A stretch of DNA of 64,000 nt from Terfezia claveryi (lineage: Eukaryota; Ascomycota; Pezizomycetes; Pezizales; Pezizaceae): assembly GCA_015179025.1 (NCBI GenBank), contig WHUX01000200.1, positions 1 through 64,000 of the forward strand. The letters run 5' to 3'. Every line of letters starts with the position of its first letter. Position 1 is the stretch's first letter. Of this stretch, positions 46,985 to 58,827 are shown in pieces. The notes beneath the pieces are model-generated. The model had not been told where the DNA came from. It did not search any database and worked only from the letters and a program-made list of their open reading frames with translations. Made by a program: the position numbers and the translations under genes.

Positions 46985-47250
46985 TCCAAGAGGCGGGAGC
47001 ATCTACAAAGTGCGTGTGTTGCGTCCCAGGCGTGGGAGCACACTTGTGTTGCGTTCTAGGAGCAGAAGCACGCTTGTGTTGCGTCCTGGGCGTGGGAACA
47101 CCTGCCACGGTCGAGTGTTGCGTCCCAAGCGGGCGCCAGCTGCTAGTGCGTCCCGACGCAAGAGCAACAAGCACTGGCGTCCTGATCTTGAGTTTTCGTC
47201 CTGTGCGTCCTGTGCGTCCTGTGCGTCCGGACGCACAGGACGCAAACACG
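46985..47250. repeat. C1 right subterminal repeats (30 bp and 9 bp units)
   Basis: GTGTTGCGTCCCAGGCGTGG plus GAGCACACTT repeats about four times (47017-47135). Then TCCTGTGCG repeats three times and CGTCCGGACGCACAGGACGC forms a palindrome before the end. The 30 bp unit differs from the 29 bp unit of the left end, so the termini are not mirror images here. Confidence 0.8.
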
Positions 47251-47916
47251 ATTTCTTGCTGATGTAGTATTCATTTGGTACTGTTTATACAATCTATATC
47301 TGTAGGCACAGACGTTTGTGTATTTCAGTTCTGCTGAGGTAAGACCTCAGAAAGGTAGGGAGATTACTATGTGGGACATTCCTGGAGGGAACAGTAATTA
47401 ACTGGTATAATCTATCTTATATGATTTGTGCTATTTAAGCTATATGATCTTGATCTGATTGGAATATAGGCTTGCTTGCTTTGTGTGCTTGCTTGTTCTC
47501 TTTCTGTGGATTCTAGAGGAAATCCAGTAGCCTATTTATACTCCTCTGAGATCTGATGACTAAGGAAATAAATACAATAAAGGGTAGCACACCAGAAGGT
47601 AGTGCACTGTACAAAAGGGGTCATGTGGCCATAGTAATGAGTCACACACCTTAAACAGAGGTCATGTGGCCATAGTAATAAGTCACACACCTTAAACAGA
47701 GGTCACGCAGCCATAATAAGGGTGTCTTCATATGACAAGTGCTATGGAACTTCCCATGGTAAATTCCATGTGCTATAGATGCTTATAAAGTAATAAGAGG
47801 TGGTTGAAGGCTAGTCCTTCAACCGAAAGGCTTAGTTATATAACATAGTAATAATATAGGAAATACAAAAGTATATAATCAATTATATAAGCAATAAAAC
47901 AACGTTTTCCATTACA

Positions 47917-50727
47917 GTTCCCTATATAGAAGGATTTCCTATCTTTACTTCTCTCACTCTACCATACTGGTTTCCATATGTCTTAAGATTTGATGCATTA
48001 TTAATAAATTTGCATTAACATGAATATCCTTAGTGTTTCCTTGACTCATGATTCTATCTCATTCTTATTGGATGAGAGCTCGAGTCTCATCTCTAGTTCG
48101 TAGTCCTTGTTTTCCTTTAGTTCTTCGACGTCTCTTGTATATATCTTCCATACTTCCGGTCATCCAGAAGTCTTAAAGAATTTTAGCAGTGATATCCTCA
48201 GAGTTTACATAGGAATCATGTTTAGGAGAGTATCCTAGCCATCTGACTTTATATTGTCTTTCTCCAGTTTGAGGAGCTGTTCTAAATTCTAATAATTTCT
48301 TAATTTCATAATGATTATCTTGAATTGGTCCTGGTTCCTAAGATTGTCTATAAGGGAACTGAGTAGAATTATTTTCATAGTAAGGTTTGAGTTTGCTAAT
48401 ATGAAAAGTATTATATATGAGGTGGAGGTCAGGTTGACCGGATAGGTTTAGGCTATAGTTATTACGTTTCTGATTACTAGAATTAATGGGAAATGGGCCT
48501 AGCTATTTTGGTTTGAGTTTGAGTGAGATATTTGATAGATTAATATTTTCTGAGGAAAGCATAACTTGTTGTCTAACTGAAAATTTGGCTGTATTGGGTA
48601 GTCATTTGTTTGCTTAAGATGCTTGAATCTTCTTGGCATCATATAGGTTTTTAGACGTTACCTCATGACATTCATTTGCTGGTACATATGTATTAATGGG
48701 GTATGGAAGTATCAATAGGCCAAGATATGCATTAAATCCAAATAGTGTGGAAAAGGGACTATTCTGTCTAGCAGCGTTATACCTAGAGTTAAGTTTCAAC
48801 TGTATCTCTAGTAGTTTCTGTAGCCAATCAAATCCTTCGATTTATAGGCTCTTACTACTTGTAGAATTTCTTTGTTCACAATTTCCGATTGTCCATCTGC
48901 ACATGGATGATATGCGGTAGACGGTTCCAACTTGATTCCTTTATTCCTAGCCCAATCTTGAAAGTACATTGACATGAAAAGAGTATAACAGTCAAAAACA
49001 ATACAAAAAGGGTATCCCATAGTCGGGACTACATGAGTATCAAAGGTAGCAGTACATTATTCTGCTGTGAAATTATCTGAAACAGGAATAAGAAACTTGA
49101 ATCCTGATTGTCTGTCAACAATCGTCCAAAGTCATGAAATACAAACTACATGATCTTCTTCAACAGGAATATTCGGGTACAAAATTGAATACTTAGTAAA
49201 TACAGGTGCTAACTTAAGAAAATCCATCGATATGTCAGTCCATAGCCTGCTTGGTACATGTAATGGGGTTACGAGTCCAAGTGGCACTTTATTGGAATAT
49301 TTTGTCTGTTGACAAGTATCACAACTTCTAATATAGTCCTTAGTTGGTTCTACAAAGGATTGGTAATCATATTGGTCAGTAAGATATTTCATTGTTTTTT
49401 CAATGCTACCATGAGCACTTGCTTCATGTGCATCTTTAATAACCAATTTGAGATAGTTCTTACCTTCGATATTAAAGGTAGAGGGCTAGACTAATCTCCA
49501 TTGTCCTTGTTGGTTCTTGATATACAAAAATCCATCTCTTCTTCTATGATCCTCACGGTTCATGAAGGTATTATAGTAGTTCTTCTAGATAGGATATACT
49601 TTCATGCATGATTGACATACACCTTTCATACCTGTGCCTTGGTCAAGCCAGTGTGTGATGAAGTAGTCCTTCTCATCCTTTCATCCGTCACTAATGTGTC
49701 TTTCTTCAATGAGCTTGTTGAGTGTCAGTTCGATCCCCATGTTGAAGTCATTGATGGTGTGTTTCTTCTCCTTGTATGTAGAAGCATTATGACCTGAGAA
49801 CTTACAGAAATCACAATGCTGTCTGGAGGTCTTGGTGTCTTGAATAAAGGAAGGTGATTCTTCATTAATGGCTACTTGCTTTTTAGAATGAGTGGTAATG
49901 GCAGTGGTATTGATTGGAATTGCGTTGCTGCTGCTAGTGGTTGCAGCTGGTTGTTGAGGTGCATTCTATGGTTGTTATAGGGCAACAGGAGTATCCATGA
50001 TCTCCTGTTCCATTTGTCGGTTAGTCATCTGTTCGGTAGAGTTACTGAACTGAATACTAGGTTGGAGAGTAGGTTATGTTGGCTTGTTTGTAATCTATCT
50101 TTTTGCCTATTCTCCGATTTTTTGGATAGCTTCTTTACAGCTAAGAGCTTGTGGAGGTGGATAAGCTGGCATTTGTTATACTAGTACTAGTTCCTTTTGA
50201 GGCTTATTTGCAGATATTAGATGTGCAATACAAGTCGTAAGGAATTCCTTCTCTTTTTTAAAAACTGAGGCTGACAAGTCATAGTTCAAACTGCCATGTC
50301 CATGGTAATTGCAAATTGCCCATGTTTCGATGGTAAACATATGGTTGTTCATGGCATGGGAGCTGCCATGAGCTAGACAGTAAAAATCTCGGCAAAAAGA
50401 CTAGTGCATCCTTTTGTATTGTTGCCAATTGCTATGAGCTAGGTTGATAACAATTTCCTACGCTTCTTCGGGAGTGAGAGATTTTTGTTGAACATTTTCA
50501 GAAGATGGAGGCCTATATCTTAGTCCAAGAACTGTTAAAGGTTTGTTCTTAATAATATTAGGTACATGATCATACCCATTAAAAACTTCTTCTGGTATGG
50601 TGAATAGAGTCTTGTTGTTTGAGAACTCTTCTTCCTTCATCATGTCATATTCGCTTTCTTCATTTGGGATGCCTTTGAAGTATGGACAGAAGATATGGTG
50701 TCCAAGTTCTTCGGCTCTTCTACGATA
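47917..50727 (-). pseudogene. B3 pol, 3' part: Cys/His linker, integrase, chromo-like tail
   Basis: The tail is at 48300-47960, the integrase core at 49250-48620 (LWTDISMDFLKLAPV, YHPCADGQSEIVNKE) and the zinc part at 49400-49290 (SAHGSIEKTM, SCDTCQQTKYS). The linker lies above that, up to 50720, with GRRRAEELGHHIFCPYFKGI-type Cys/His sequence. The domain order matches B2. Several RIP-type stops. It is interrupted by E at 50728. Confidence 0.85.
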
Positions 50728-51681
50728 TAAAGGCACTTCGTTCCTAATGGAAGAATATGCACTGAAGGACCAGGTGAGAGTTTCAATAGTATTGCTAACT
50801 TAGAAAAGAAGAAAAGATAGAGAGATCACAAAAGTAGAATTGTACATCACAAAATCGCTGCTCGTCTTGCCTCCTGCGAGTTCTTCCATATAAATACCAT
50901 AACGACCGTATCCTTCTGCTTTCCATCACAATAACATCATTATCAACCAACAAGACTAACTTTTGCGTAATTCTGCCTCGAACTATCCATTATACTGACA
51001 CCCATCTCTCTTGACACCTGAACAAGCTTGTTCAACTGTCATTTCTTCACCTTTCCCTTATTAGACACCCGAACAACTCTGTTTGACTGTCAAATCTTCA
51101 CCTTATTTGACACCCGAACAACTCTATTCGACTGTCAAATCTTCACCTTTTTGACACCTGAACAACTCCATTCGACTGTCAAATCTTCACCTTATTTGAC
51201 ACCCGAACAACTCTGTTCGACTGTCAAATCTTCACCTTATTTGACACCTGAACAACTCTGTTCAACTGTCAAATCTCTTGCTTATTCGATACCTGAACAA
51301 CTTTGGTCGACTGTCAAATCTCTTGCTTATTCGACCCCCGAACAACTCTGTTCGACTGTCAAATCTTCACCTTATTTGACACGCGAACAACTCTGTTCAA
51401 CTGTCAAATCTCTTGTTTATTCGACATCTGAACAACTCTGTTCGACTGTCAATTCTCTTGCTTTTCTAGCATATCAGCCTCTTTAATTTAACATTCGAAC
51501 AAGTCTGTTTGGGTGTCAGCGTAAACAAGCAAATCACCAAAAACAATGCCATTCATTTAACTAACTAAATCACTTGACAAATGAAAACCCATAAAGTAAA
51601 TAATAAAAATAAAATAATAAAAAAAACTAAAAAAAACTCAAAAAATCAAACTTTTTCCCTACTCTTCCTTATTCCCCATCA
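50728..51681 (-). repeat. E 3' LTR (954 bp)
   Basis: The excess of 224 bp over the partner LTR equals five units of the internal 45 bp repeat. Just outside it on the coding strand, AGGGGGGTTGGATA is the likely polypurine tract. Confidence 0.9.
51011..51458. repeat. 45 bp hairpin repeat in E 3' LTR (10 units)
   Basis: The core GACACCCGAACAACTCTGTT plus CGACTGTC has two nested complementary pairs, GACA/TGTC and CGAACA/TGTTCG, so every unit can form a hairpin. Spacers are TTCACCTTATTT or TCTTGCTTATTC. Ten units here, five in the other LTR. Confidence 0.85.
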
Positions 51682-51955
51682 TATCCAACCCCCCTAACAA
51701 GAGTTGACATCCTCGTCAACCTAACAAAATCCAATCCAAAAAATAAATAAACACTAAAGAAAAACAACTTAACCGAATATACCATGACTTATAAAAAAAA
51801 CTCATACAATCCCTAAAAAAATGCATCCAAATGAAATAAAAAAAACACTATTAATATCCTCAAAAAAAATCCCTATATTCCTAACTAAAGAAAAAGATAA
51901 TTTACTCCAAAAAAAGAAAAAACCAAAAACATTAAACAACAACAAAAAAAATACC

Positions 51956-53283
51956 CTACTCATTGTCGTCTTCTTCCTCCTCATCATCATTATCACTATC
52001 AAGAAGGATTTCGGGTGCCTTTTTCATTACCGAGGACATTTCTCTTATTACTGGCACTACCTTCATCTTCATTCTGCTCATGAGCATTCGTAGCCTACAT
52101 ATTATACGAGCAGGCAGAACCTATGTCTCATCTTCCTCTTCATTCTCATCGTAAGTGTTTGGTGCTGTTAGCATATCTCGAACCTTACCTACCACGAGTA
52201 GATCATTGAGAGTTTCTGAGTTCATGGCATCAACGTCCTCTTGTGTTGAATGGTCCAATAACCTCAGCACTTCGGAATCGCAGTCCTCTTCATTTGCTTC
52301 CTCTATCTGCATTCGCTTAAAGGCGGGGAGTCGCTCTTGTAGGGGTACTCTTTGGCGCTTACGAGTTTAGTCATGCCCACGAGTTGTTTGCTGTCCTCTT
52401 ATCCGTGTGCTTTGCCTTGTCGAAGTTACAGGATTGGGTGGTATTACTACCGATGTAGATGTGGCAGGGATTCGTGGTACGGAAGTCAATGCCGCTTCTG
52501 CTGCCTCTTGACTTTGGTTTTCTCTTTCTCTGGCTTCCGCATTTTCCAAAGAATTCAAGAGGTTGTCCTGACCCATTCGATCTGCCAATGATCTCAACAT
52601 CGCAGTATAGCCTAGATGGTATTTCTTTTGATGTGGTTCGAGCAATAATAGTAGGTTAGCATTCTGAACCACCACCGAATGTCTTCTGCTGTTGCCCAGT
52701 CATCCTTCTTGGTTCTTGGCATTTCTTTTTGAGCAGTGATTTCGGTCCTGATTAATGGCATAATATCATTGACTAAATCCATTCCATGATCAAACGATAA
52801 TAGTTGTGCTGCAAGGGAACATAGTCGTGTGAATTCGATAGATGGCTAAGGAGGATAGAGCTTACCCATAAGTATTGTCCATTCTGGGCTCCAATATTTT
52901 TCCATCAGGAGATTATAATCATGGTATCTTCGAAGAGCAATAGTAAACACTGAGCCCAATCTATTTAACTCCTCCATTTGTAGCTCTTGTTTAGCTCGTT
53001 CATGAGAAACTCCCCATGCTACTAGTTCGGCATCTGTAGCTTGTGTGATCAACGTCATCTGAGCTGCTGCAAGTGCTCCAACTCTTTGTCCTATTTCTCT
53101 TGTTAATCGTGGTATTCCTTTTAGAAATCTCCATTCATTTGGTCCGCCGACGATGGATTTGACCACTCCTTCAAACTGGGTGTTGATAATACTCTCGCTG
53201 ATCATTATTTCCTTGAATCTCGTCTATAATTCTCCTTCTCGGATAGTGAATGGTCGAGCGAGTTCTAGTCCAGAAGAAGACAT
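51956..53283 (-). pseudogene. E downstream ORF (about 440 codons), unknown protein, one frameshift
   Basis: It lies between integrase and the 3' LTR, where env sits in other retroelements. ATG at 53283 gives MSSSGLELARPFTIREGEL. Then follows a helical region, GVVKSIVGGPNEWRFLKGIP and RLTREIGQRVGALAAAQMTL. A Gln/Glu/Arg-rich middle reads ENAEARERENQSQEAAEAAL. A basic patch and a strongly acidic tail (DSDNDDEEEEDDNE) close it, stop TAG at 51956. No signal peptide or membrane segment is seen, so it does not look like an envelope protein. A 1 bp shift occurs near 52680 and a few stops (53226, 52858, 52366, 52121) fit RIP. A TATA box lies about 190 bp upstream. Confidence 0.65.
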
Positions 53284-53470
53284 TGTGGAGGTATAGGTAA
53301 GGAATAGTAGAAGTAGTAATAAGAAGACTAGAGATATATAGGTGAATATGGGTAAAGTTTTTGCAGTTTTTCCTGAAAACTGAAGAAGGCTGTTGTTCGC
53401 TGGTTCTAGACGTAATCTTGGTAGTTATCTTGAGGAGGAAAGAAAAGGAAGACTTAGCTCTTGCTTTCTA

Positions 53471-53481
53471 CCTTTTATATA
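53471..53481 (-). promoter_or_regulatory. TATA box upstream of the E downstream ORF
   Basis: The coding strand reads TATATAAAAGG, about 190 bp before the ATG at 53283. It lies in a non-coding gap behind integrase. This suggests a separate transcript for the downstream ORF; no other internal promoter is obvious. Confidence 0.5.
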
Positions 53482-53639
53482 CTTGTATATCCTTCAACCA
53501 TGTATTAAGGTACACTAAATAAGATAAAACGCATTAAAAACACTGTAATGCTTAGACTTGCCCTATAACACTATATGCAACTTTGTAACACGCTATATTA
53601 AACTACACCTATTTATCCAGTTCCATTTCCTCTACTTCC

Positions 53640-55930
53640 TCTTATGGTAGTCCGTATTCTTCGTAGTCGACCTCTGTTCACGGGTAGAAGTGTTTCAGCC
53701 TTTCCCCCAGGTATAGTAGCTTCATTTGGGTACCGTCTAACTCTTCCAGAAGGTAGGTACCCCTATCCCTGTACAAATCTTTAATTCTGTAAGGGCCAAG
53801 CCAATGGTTCTCTAACTTCCTAGACCATTGCTTTATTAATACAGAATTATAGAGAAGGACCAGATCACTGATATCCAAATCTTCAACTCTTTGTCATCTT
53901 CTTTAGTCAAAGAATTGTTTATTCAGCAAACGATTTTCGGCCAATCTCTCAGCAGCAGCTTTTAAGTTTTCTTCTTTTCTTTTCAATTGCTTCATTCTAG
54001 TTGCTAATAATTGTTCTCTTGTATGTACCCGATTCCAGTCCACCATTGCCTATGAAATTGCAGTTAGCTCAATGGGTAAAACACAGTCTTGTCCGAATAC
54101 TAGCGTAAATGGTAGGAACCCGGTTGATGCTCGAATAGTAATACGATCGGCCCAAAGAACAAACGGTAGGTTCTTTGTCCAATTTTTGCCCAATTTAGCT
54201 AGCGCATCAATAATCTGTTGATGTCCCCTTTCCACCAACGCATTAGACTGAGAATAGTATACAGCAATTGCTAAATTCACGATATTGTACTATTGCAAAA
54301 GCTACTGCACTTCTCCTTTATTTTCCGAGCCGTTATCACATACTATCTGTACTGGTACTCCGAACCTAGCTATCCACTCCAAAATGAAGGCTGCTACTGT
54401 CTTTGCGTTTGCCTTTCTGATTCCTTTCGCTTCGATCCATCTGGTAAGGTCATCCCTCATCGCAACAATATACCTGCACCCTGCATCTCTTGGCATGTGG
54501 ATTATGTCGAGTCCAACTTTTCTCCACATTGCACTGTATATTGTCAGGTGAAGTTCTTCGTCATATTGGTTAGGTTTCCTTCGTTGACACTGATCACATG
54601 TCTGAACATAGTCTTTTACGTTAGTGTAGAGACTTTTCCACCAATATCTAAGCTTCACTTTCTGGTATGTTCCATTCTGTCCTCTATGTCCGCTTTCGTC
54701 ATACAATTCTCGTAGGATGTGCTGTCATTCCTCTACTTCCTAGATGACTTTTGCTGGTGAAAGATTCCGCTTCATGCAACGATAAAGATGGTTATCCCTT
54801 ATTAGGAACTTCATCGCTCTGTGTCTTAATTTCCGATACTCCTTATTCGATATTCCTTATGGTCTTCACATAGTGGTAAGGAATCCTACAATCTCTTCAT
54901 ACCACTCCGCATCTGCAACTATTGCTTGTGCCGGTATCCCACATCTTAGAGGTGTTCCATTAATAGTATCCAAGTCGGCATCAAGAGTACAGTCGAATTC
55001 GTCAGGAGCTATTTCCTCAGGCGAATCCTTTCCTCTTTCCCTCCTTGACAATCCATCTGGTCCTCCATGCTTCTTTCCAGACACATGCTTTACTTCAAAA
55101 TCAAATAATCATATCTACGCAAGCTATCTATTGACTACTGATTCAGGTAAGTCTGATGCCAGTTGATTTAATTGATGTACTAGCATATTTGCATCAATTT
55201 CAACTAGAAATCGTACTCTATATAGGTAATTTCGTGTCTTTTTCAGTGCCTTTAGCAGGCCTCGGCACTCCAGTTTCTCTGAATCATAGCCTTTTTCTGC
55301 GCCTTTCCAGACTCCGTTCTCATATCTGGCCAGATGTCTTTTTTTTTCATTGTCTGGCTCGGCCTGTTATAGTATCGCTCCCCATCCTAGTAATGATGAA
55401 TCAACCGATAGGATAATTCTGCCCCGATTAGGCTCGTAATCTATTGGTTGTAATGCGGGTGGACTAGTAAATTTTAATTTGAGCTCTGCCATTGCTTCTT
55501 CTTGCTCTTCCCCCCAGCTGAATACTTCCTTGCTTCTTGTGAGCTTATACAAAGGTTCTGCTATCCATGTGAATTTTTCTATCCAAATCTGGTAATAAAC
55601 GCAAGTTCCCAGAAAAGCCTTGATCTCCATTACATTCCGACATGGGGGCCAATCCACTATCTTTCTAATCTTCTCTTCTACTGGAGTCCTTCCTTCTGAT
55701 CCACACATGAAGGAGATAATCTTTAGTCTGTCCTTCAAAAATTCACTCTTCTCTCCAGCGATGGTTGCCCCTGCTCTTTTAAGATCCGCTAAAGTCTGGT
55801 CAATAGAATAAATAGCCTCTAAAACAAATCACCTAATGCTAGGGAAAAACTCCGCGAAAGTCCCATCCTCCAACTTATACTAACTTCTTGAACTAGCTTT
55901 AGATGCAACATCGTCTATAAACGGAGCAGC
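53640..55930 (-). pseudogene. E pol, 3' part: end of RT, RNase H, integrase
   Basis: The RT resumes after F with AAPFIDDVASKASS, the catalytic F-I-D-D box intact, then IISFMCGSEGRTPVEEKIRK and FLGTCVYYQIWIEKF. The RNase H at 55440-55030 has LSVDSSLLGWGAIL and FEVKHVSGKKHGGPDGLSRR. The integrase has the zinc part YDESGHRGQNGTYQKV, CDQCQRRKPNQY (54700-54560), and the core VGLDIIHMPRDAG, VCDNGSENKG and NALVERGHQQIIDAL. Its C-terminal part is WSRKLENHWLGPYRIKDLYR (53830-53770). A few stops and no chromodomain. Confidence 0.85.
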
Positions 55931-55932
55931 TA

Positions 55933-57714
55933 CCCTTGCAAGCCTACTAGTGAGCAGCCACCATCTAGTGCACATCCCTACAAACCCCCTTGCAACAGCG
56001 TTTCCAGCCACACTCGTGATATATCATGAGCATAGTGATTCCGGCTAAATGCATAGCCATGGAAAAGAGTACGCTCTACAACATGGTTATGCTCATATCC
56101 CATCAAGGTCAACCGAAGACTCAATATTCCCCTTTCCAATATGACCTCCCCGAAGAGCCACCCCCACCCCCTCAATACCTGTTATAGGCCGGGTATCCAG
56201 CAGGAGAGCCTATGACGACTAGAAGGCCATTTCCTGGTACCTATATTCATGTCAAAACAGCCTCTAGGGCAGCAGCCCCTAATATGACTAAACGGTATAC
56301 AGGCAACAACAATGCTCCAAAGTGAACATTTTCAGAATTAACTAATTTACTTTATTTATGGTAGTCTGAACTCTCGACCCCCTCCCCTCTGCAACCTTTC
56401 CCTCTATAGCATTCTCAATCACTACGGATAGGTTTTCAATAGTTTTGGGACCTCCAATACCCCCCTTCAAGGACCCCCCCCCAATATCTACGCTCTCTCT
56501 CTACTCCCTCTATAGGCCGAATATTGCACGAATAGGCCCATAACTACTAGGAGACCTCTACCTAGCATCTGTTGCTGCTAGTGCTGAAGGTGGAATGTGC
56601 AAAATGGCAAAACTAGAGGTCCCAATTTACGGTACAAATTTCCCCAAATAATTACTTCTGAGAGCTCTATTATGCCTCTCCTCTATCCACCTCGATCTAA
56701 CTTGAAGCTCTCCTCCAGAGCATCCTCAGTACCACTGCTCTGCTAGTACCCTACGCTAAGTGCACGGTTACTATAAGGATTTAAAATGCCTCAAGAAAGG
56801 CCAGTATCAAAGCGACCATAATATAATTTCTCGATCGAGACTAATAATGTGGAGGTAGAAATTATAGTGCAATTAGAGGCTTTTTCACGAGTTAAGTGCT
56901 AGATTGGATGCTAGGTTGAGTATAAGGTTGGACTGCATACTAGGTTGGATACTAGGTTGGACATTAAATGGGATGCTAGGCTAGATCTTTAGACTGACAC
57001 TAGACTGACACTGGAGTAGATATTGGAAATCTAGGGCAGCTAGGTTAGAAAGGTTGGAATCTAGGTCGATCGTGAGCATATAGTTGCTGTGAGCAGGTTA
57101 AAATAACCCTGGAGGAGGCTGGCAAACCCTCTAGATCGAAGCGATTCATGAAGGCCAAAGGCAGGTATTGGTAGTCCGAATATATAAATATTGGAGCTTC
57201 TAAAGCTATTGCGACCTCCCCGTAGTGCTTGAGAATGCTGTAGAGGGGAATTTGTAAAGAGAGGGGGGGTTGAGAGTTCAGACTACCATAAATAAAGTAA
57301 ATTAGTTAATTCTAAAAATGTTCATTTTGGAGCATTGTTGTTGCCTGTATACCGTTTAGTCATATTAGGGGCTGCTGCCCTAGAGGCTGTTTTGACATGA
57401 ATATAGGTACCAGGAAATGGCCTTCTAGTCATCATAGGCTCTCCTGCTAGATACCCGGCCTATAACAGGCGTTGAGGGGGTGGGGGTGGCTCTTCGGGGA
57501 GGTCATATTGGAAAGGGGAATATTGAGTCTTCGGTTGACCTTGGTGGGATATGAGCATAACCATGTTGTAGAGCGTACTCTTTTCCATGGCTATGCATTT
57601 AGCCGGAATCACTATGCTCATGATATATCACGAGTGTGGCTGGAAACGCTGTTGCAAGGGGGTTTGCAGGGATGTGCACTAGATGGTGGCTGCTCACTAG
57701 TAGGCTTGCAAGGG
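55933..57714. mobile_element. F: 1.78 kb foldback DNA element in the E reverse transcriptase
   Basis: The terminal inverted repeats start CCCTTGCAAGCCTACTAGTG and extend about 450 bp (55933-56385 and 57265-57714) with high identity, then continue less exactly for 70 bp or so. TA flanks both ends (55931-55932, 57715-57716). Removing F and one TA gives AAG AGA CTA GCT GCT CCG, which keeps the RT frame into the F-I-D-D box. No transposase is encoded. It is non-autonomous, probably mobilised by a Tc1/mariner-type enzyme. Termini are unrelated to family C. Confidence 0.88.
56386..57264. other. F central region
   Basis: Mostly unique, AT-moderate sequence without a recognisable gene. Loose repeats of GCTAGGTTGGA/ACTAGGTTGGAT and GACACTAGACTGACACT are at 56885-57015. 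The outer 70 bp on each side are weakly complementary (CTCTAYAGCATTCTCAA shared). Confidence 0.6.
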
Positions 57715-57716
57715 TA

Positions 57717-58827
57717 GTCTCTTCCCAATTTGTACCCTAATGGCCTTCCTAATAACTCGATTAAAAACTTGGACTCCATTCATATATCCTTGCAGTAAGG
57801 TCGTCATGCGCAATAACCCAAAAGGAGTGACAAAGGCAGTTAAATCCCTAGACTCTGGTGCTAAAGCACATTGATCATATCCAGAAAACAAATCCATTAA
57901 GAAAACTAGAGGATATCTAGAAAATTCTTTGCTAAACTCATCAACTGCTGGTAGAAGAGATGCATCTTTGAGCGTTACCGCATTTAAGTATGTTGCTGCA
58001 TTAATTAGCCAGTATTTTCCATTTTTCTTCTTAATGAGAAACAATGGATTCCTGTAAGGCCCAAAACTGTGTTCTAGTGCTTCACATTGAATTCTATCCT
58101 CGCAAATTTTCGTAACCTCCGGAATCAATGCTTTAGGTATACGAAAACTTGGTACTTGCTATAGTTCATGTGGAATGGTGGGAATTCGGTGCAGAGGCTC
58201 GACTTCCTCTCTGAAGACTCCTTTCTATGTGAAATCAAACGCTATTGCTGCTTCTCGATTGAACAAAACCTCTAACAAAATTTCCTTTTCCTGTACGGTG
58301 ATGCCTTCTCCGATTTTCAGATCCTTGATACATTCTGAAGTCAATCTCGAACCTTTCGAAATCTTTGAGAATTTGGGTATAATCCATCCCTTTTCGTAGA
58401 GGGATAAATTAATGATTGATTCAATAGCTTCACCAGATTTGGCACAACTCTCAAACAGTGATTGTTCCCATTCGATATGTTTGTTTCACCAATTCTTATT
58501 TCTGGCAGGTTTTGCTCCATTCTCATGAGACTTATTCATGGGTCTTATCTTATCAGCTTTCTTCTTGTATAACGTCTGAATCCGTGATATCCTTCTTACT
58601 TTTTCTTCGACCATTTGGCCCATAACGCCAGGGACTGATCCTTTCCAATAACTTTTATGTACTGCTTTCCGACTCAAAACGAACTTCTCCTTAACACCTG
58701 AGGTATTGTAATCAAAATCATGTACAACATTCCTAACAATATCTTCCGAAACGCCAAGAACAGATTTCATCTTCTTCTCCTCTTCTCCTGGCCTTATTAT
58801 AAGGTCAATGATTCCTGAGTTACTCAT
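57717..58827 (-). pseudogene. E pol, 5' part of RT
   Basis: The RT fingers/palm read FLIKKKNGKYWLINAATYLN, then VFLMDLFSGYDQCALAPESR and FVTPFGLLRMTTLLQGYMNG. Upstream lies the protease-RT connection (MSNSGIIDLIIRPGEEEKKM..., 58827), which is basic and Lys-rich. The frame passes TAG codons at about 58226 and 58159 and a TGA near 58485. It is cut by F at 57715, a few codons before the active-site Asp pair. Confidence 0.83.

Larger units (their letters stand above)
44649..47264. mobile_element. C1: 2.6 kb foldback DNA element with nested minisatellites
   Basis: The ends are perfect inverted repeats (CATCAGCAAGAAA...TTTCTTGCTGATG) flanked by TA on both sides. Inside them are GC-rich subterminal repeats. 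Two inverted arms of about 640 bp (44962-45605 and 46266-46900) differ at only a few positions. The core of about 660 bp is made of 39 bp repeats. No transposase is present, so movement would depend on an enzyme in trans. TA duplication is typical of the Tc1/mariner superfamily. It is GC-rich and undecayed beside its neighbours, so it is probably young or RIP-protected. Confidence 0.85.
44628..47916 (-). repeat. B3 3' LTR, interrupted by C1
   Basis: It is TGTAATAAATGGTACTAGAT up to 44648, then C1, then it resumes at 47267 and ends CATTACA at 47916. 21 bp plus 650 bp gives 671 bp, the canonical B LTR length, if the TA at both C1 borders is counted once. Confidence 0.9.

Noticed and set aside
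51028..51486. 152-codon plus-strand frame with repeated EQLCSTVKS
   Set aside because: Translation of the 45 bp LTR minisatellite; the unit length is a multiple of three, which keeps it open.
51956..53283. Envelope gene in E
   Set aside because: Position fits, but no signal peptide, transmembrane segment or glycoprotein-like cysteine pattern is seen.
57472..57717. Frame of about 80 codons in the F arm, seen also at 55978-56175
   Set aside because: Both copies come from the inverted arms, so their agreement is not independent evidence of coding.
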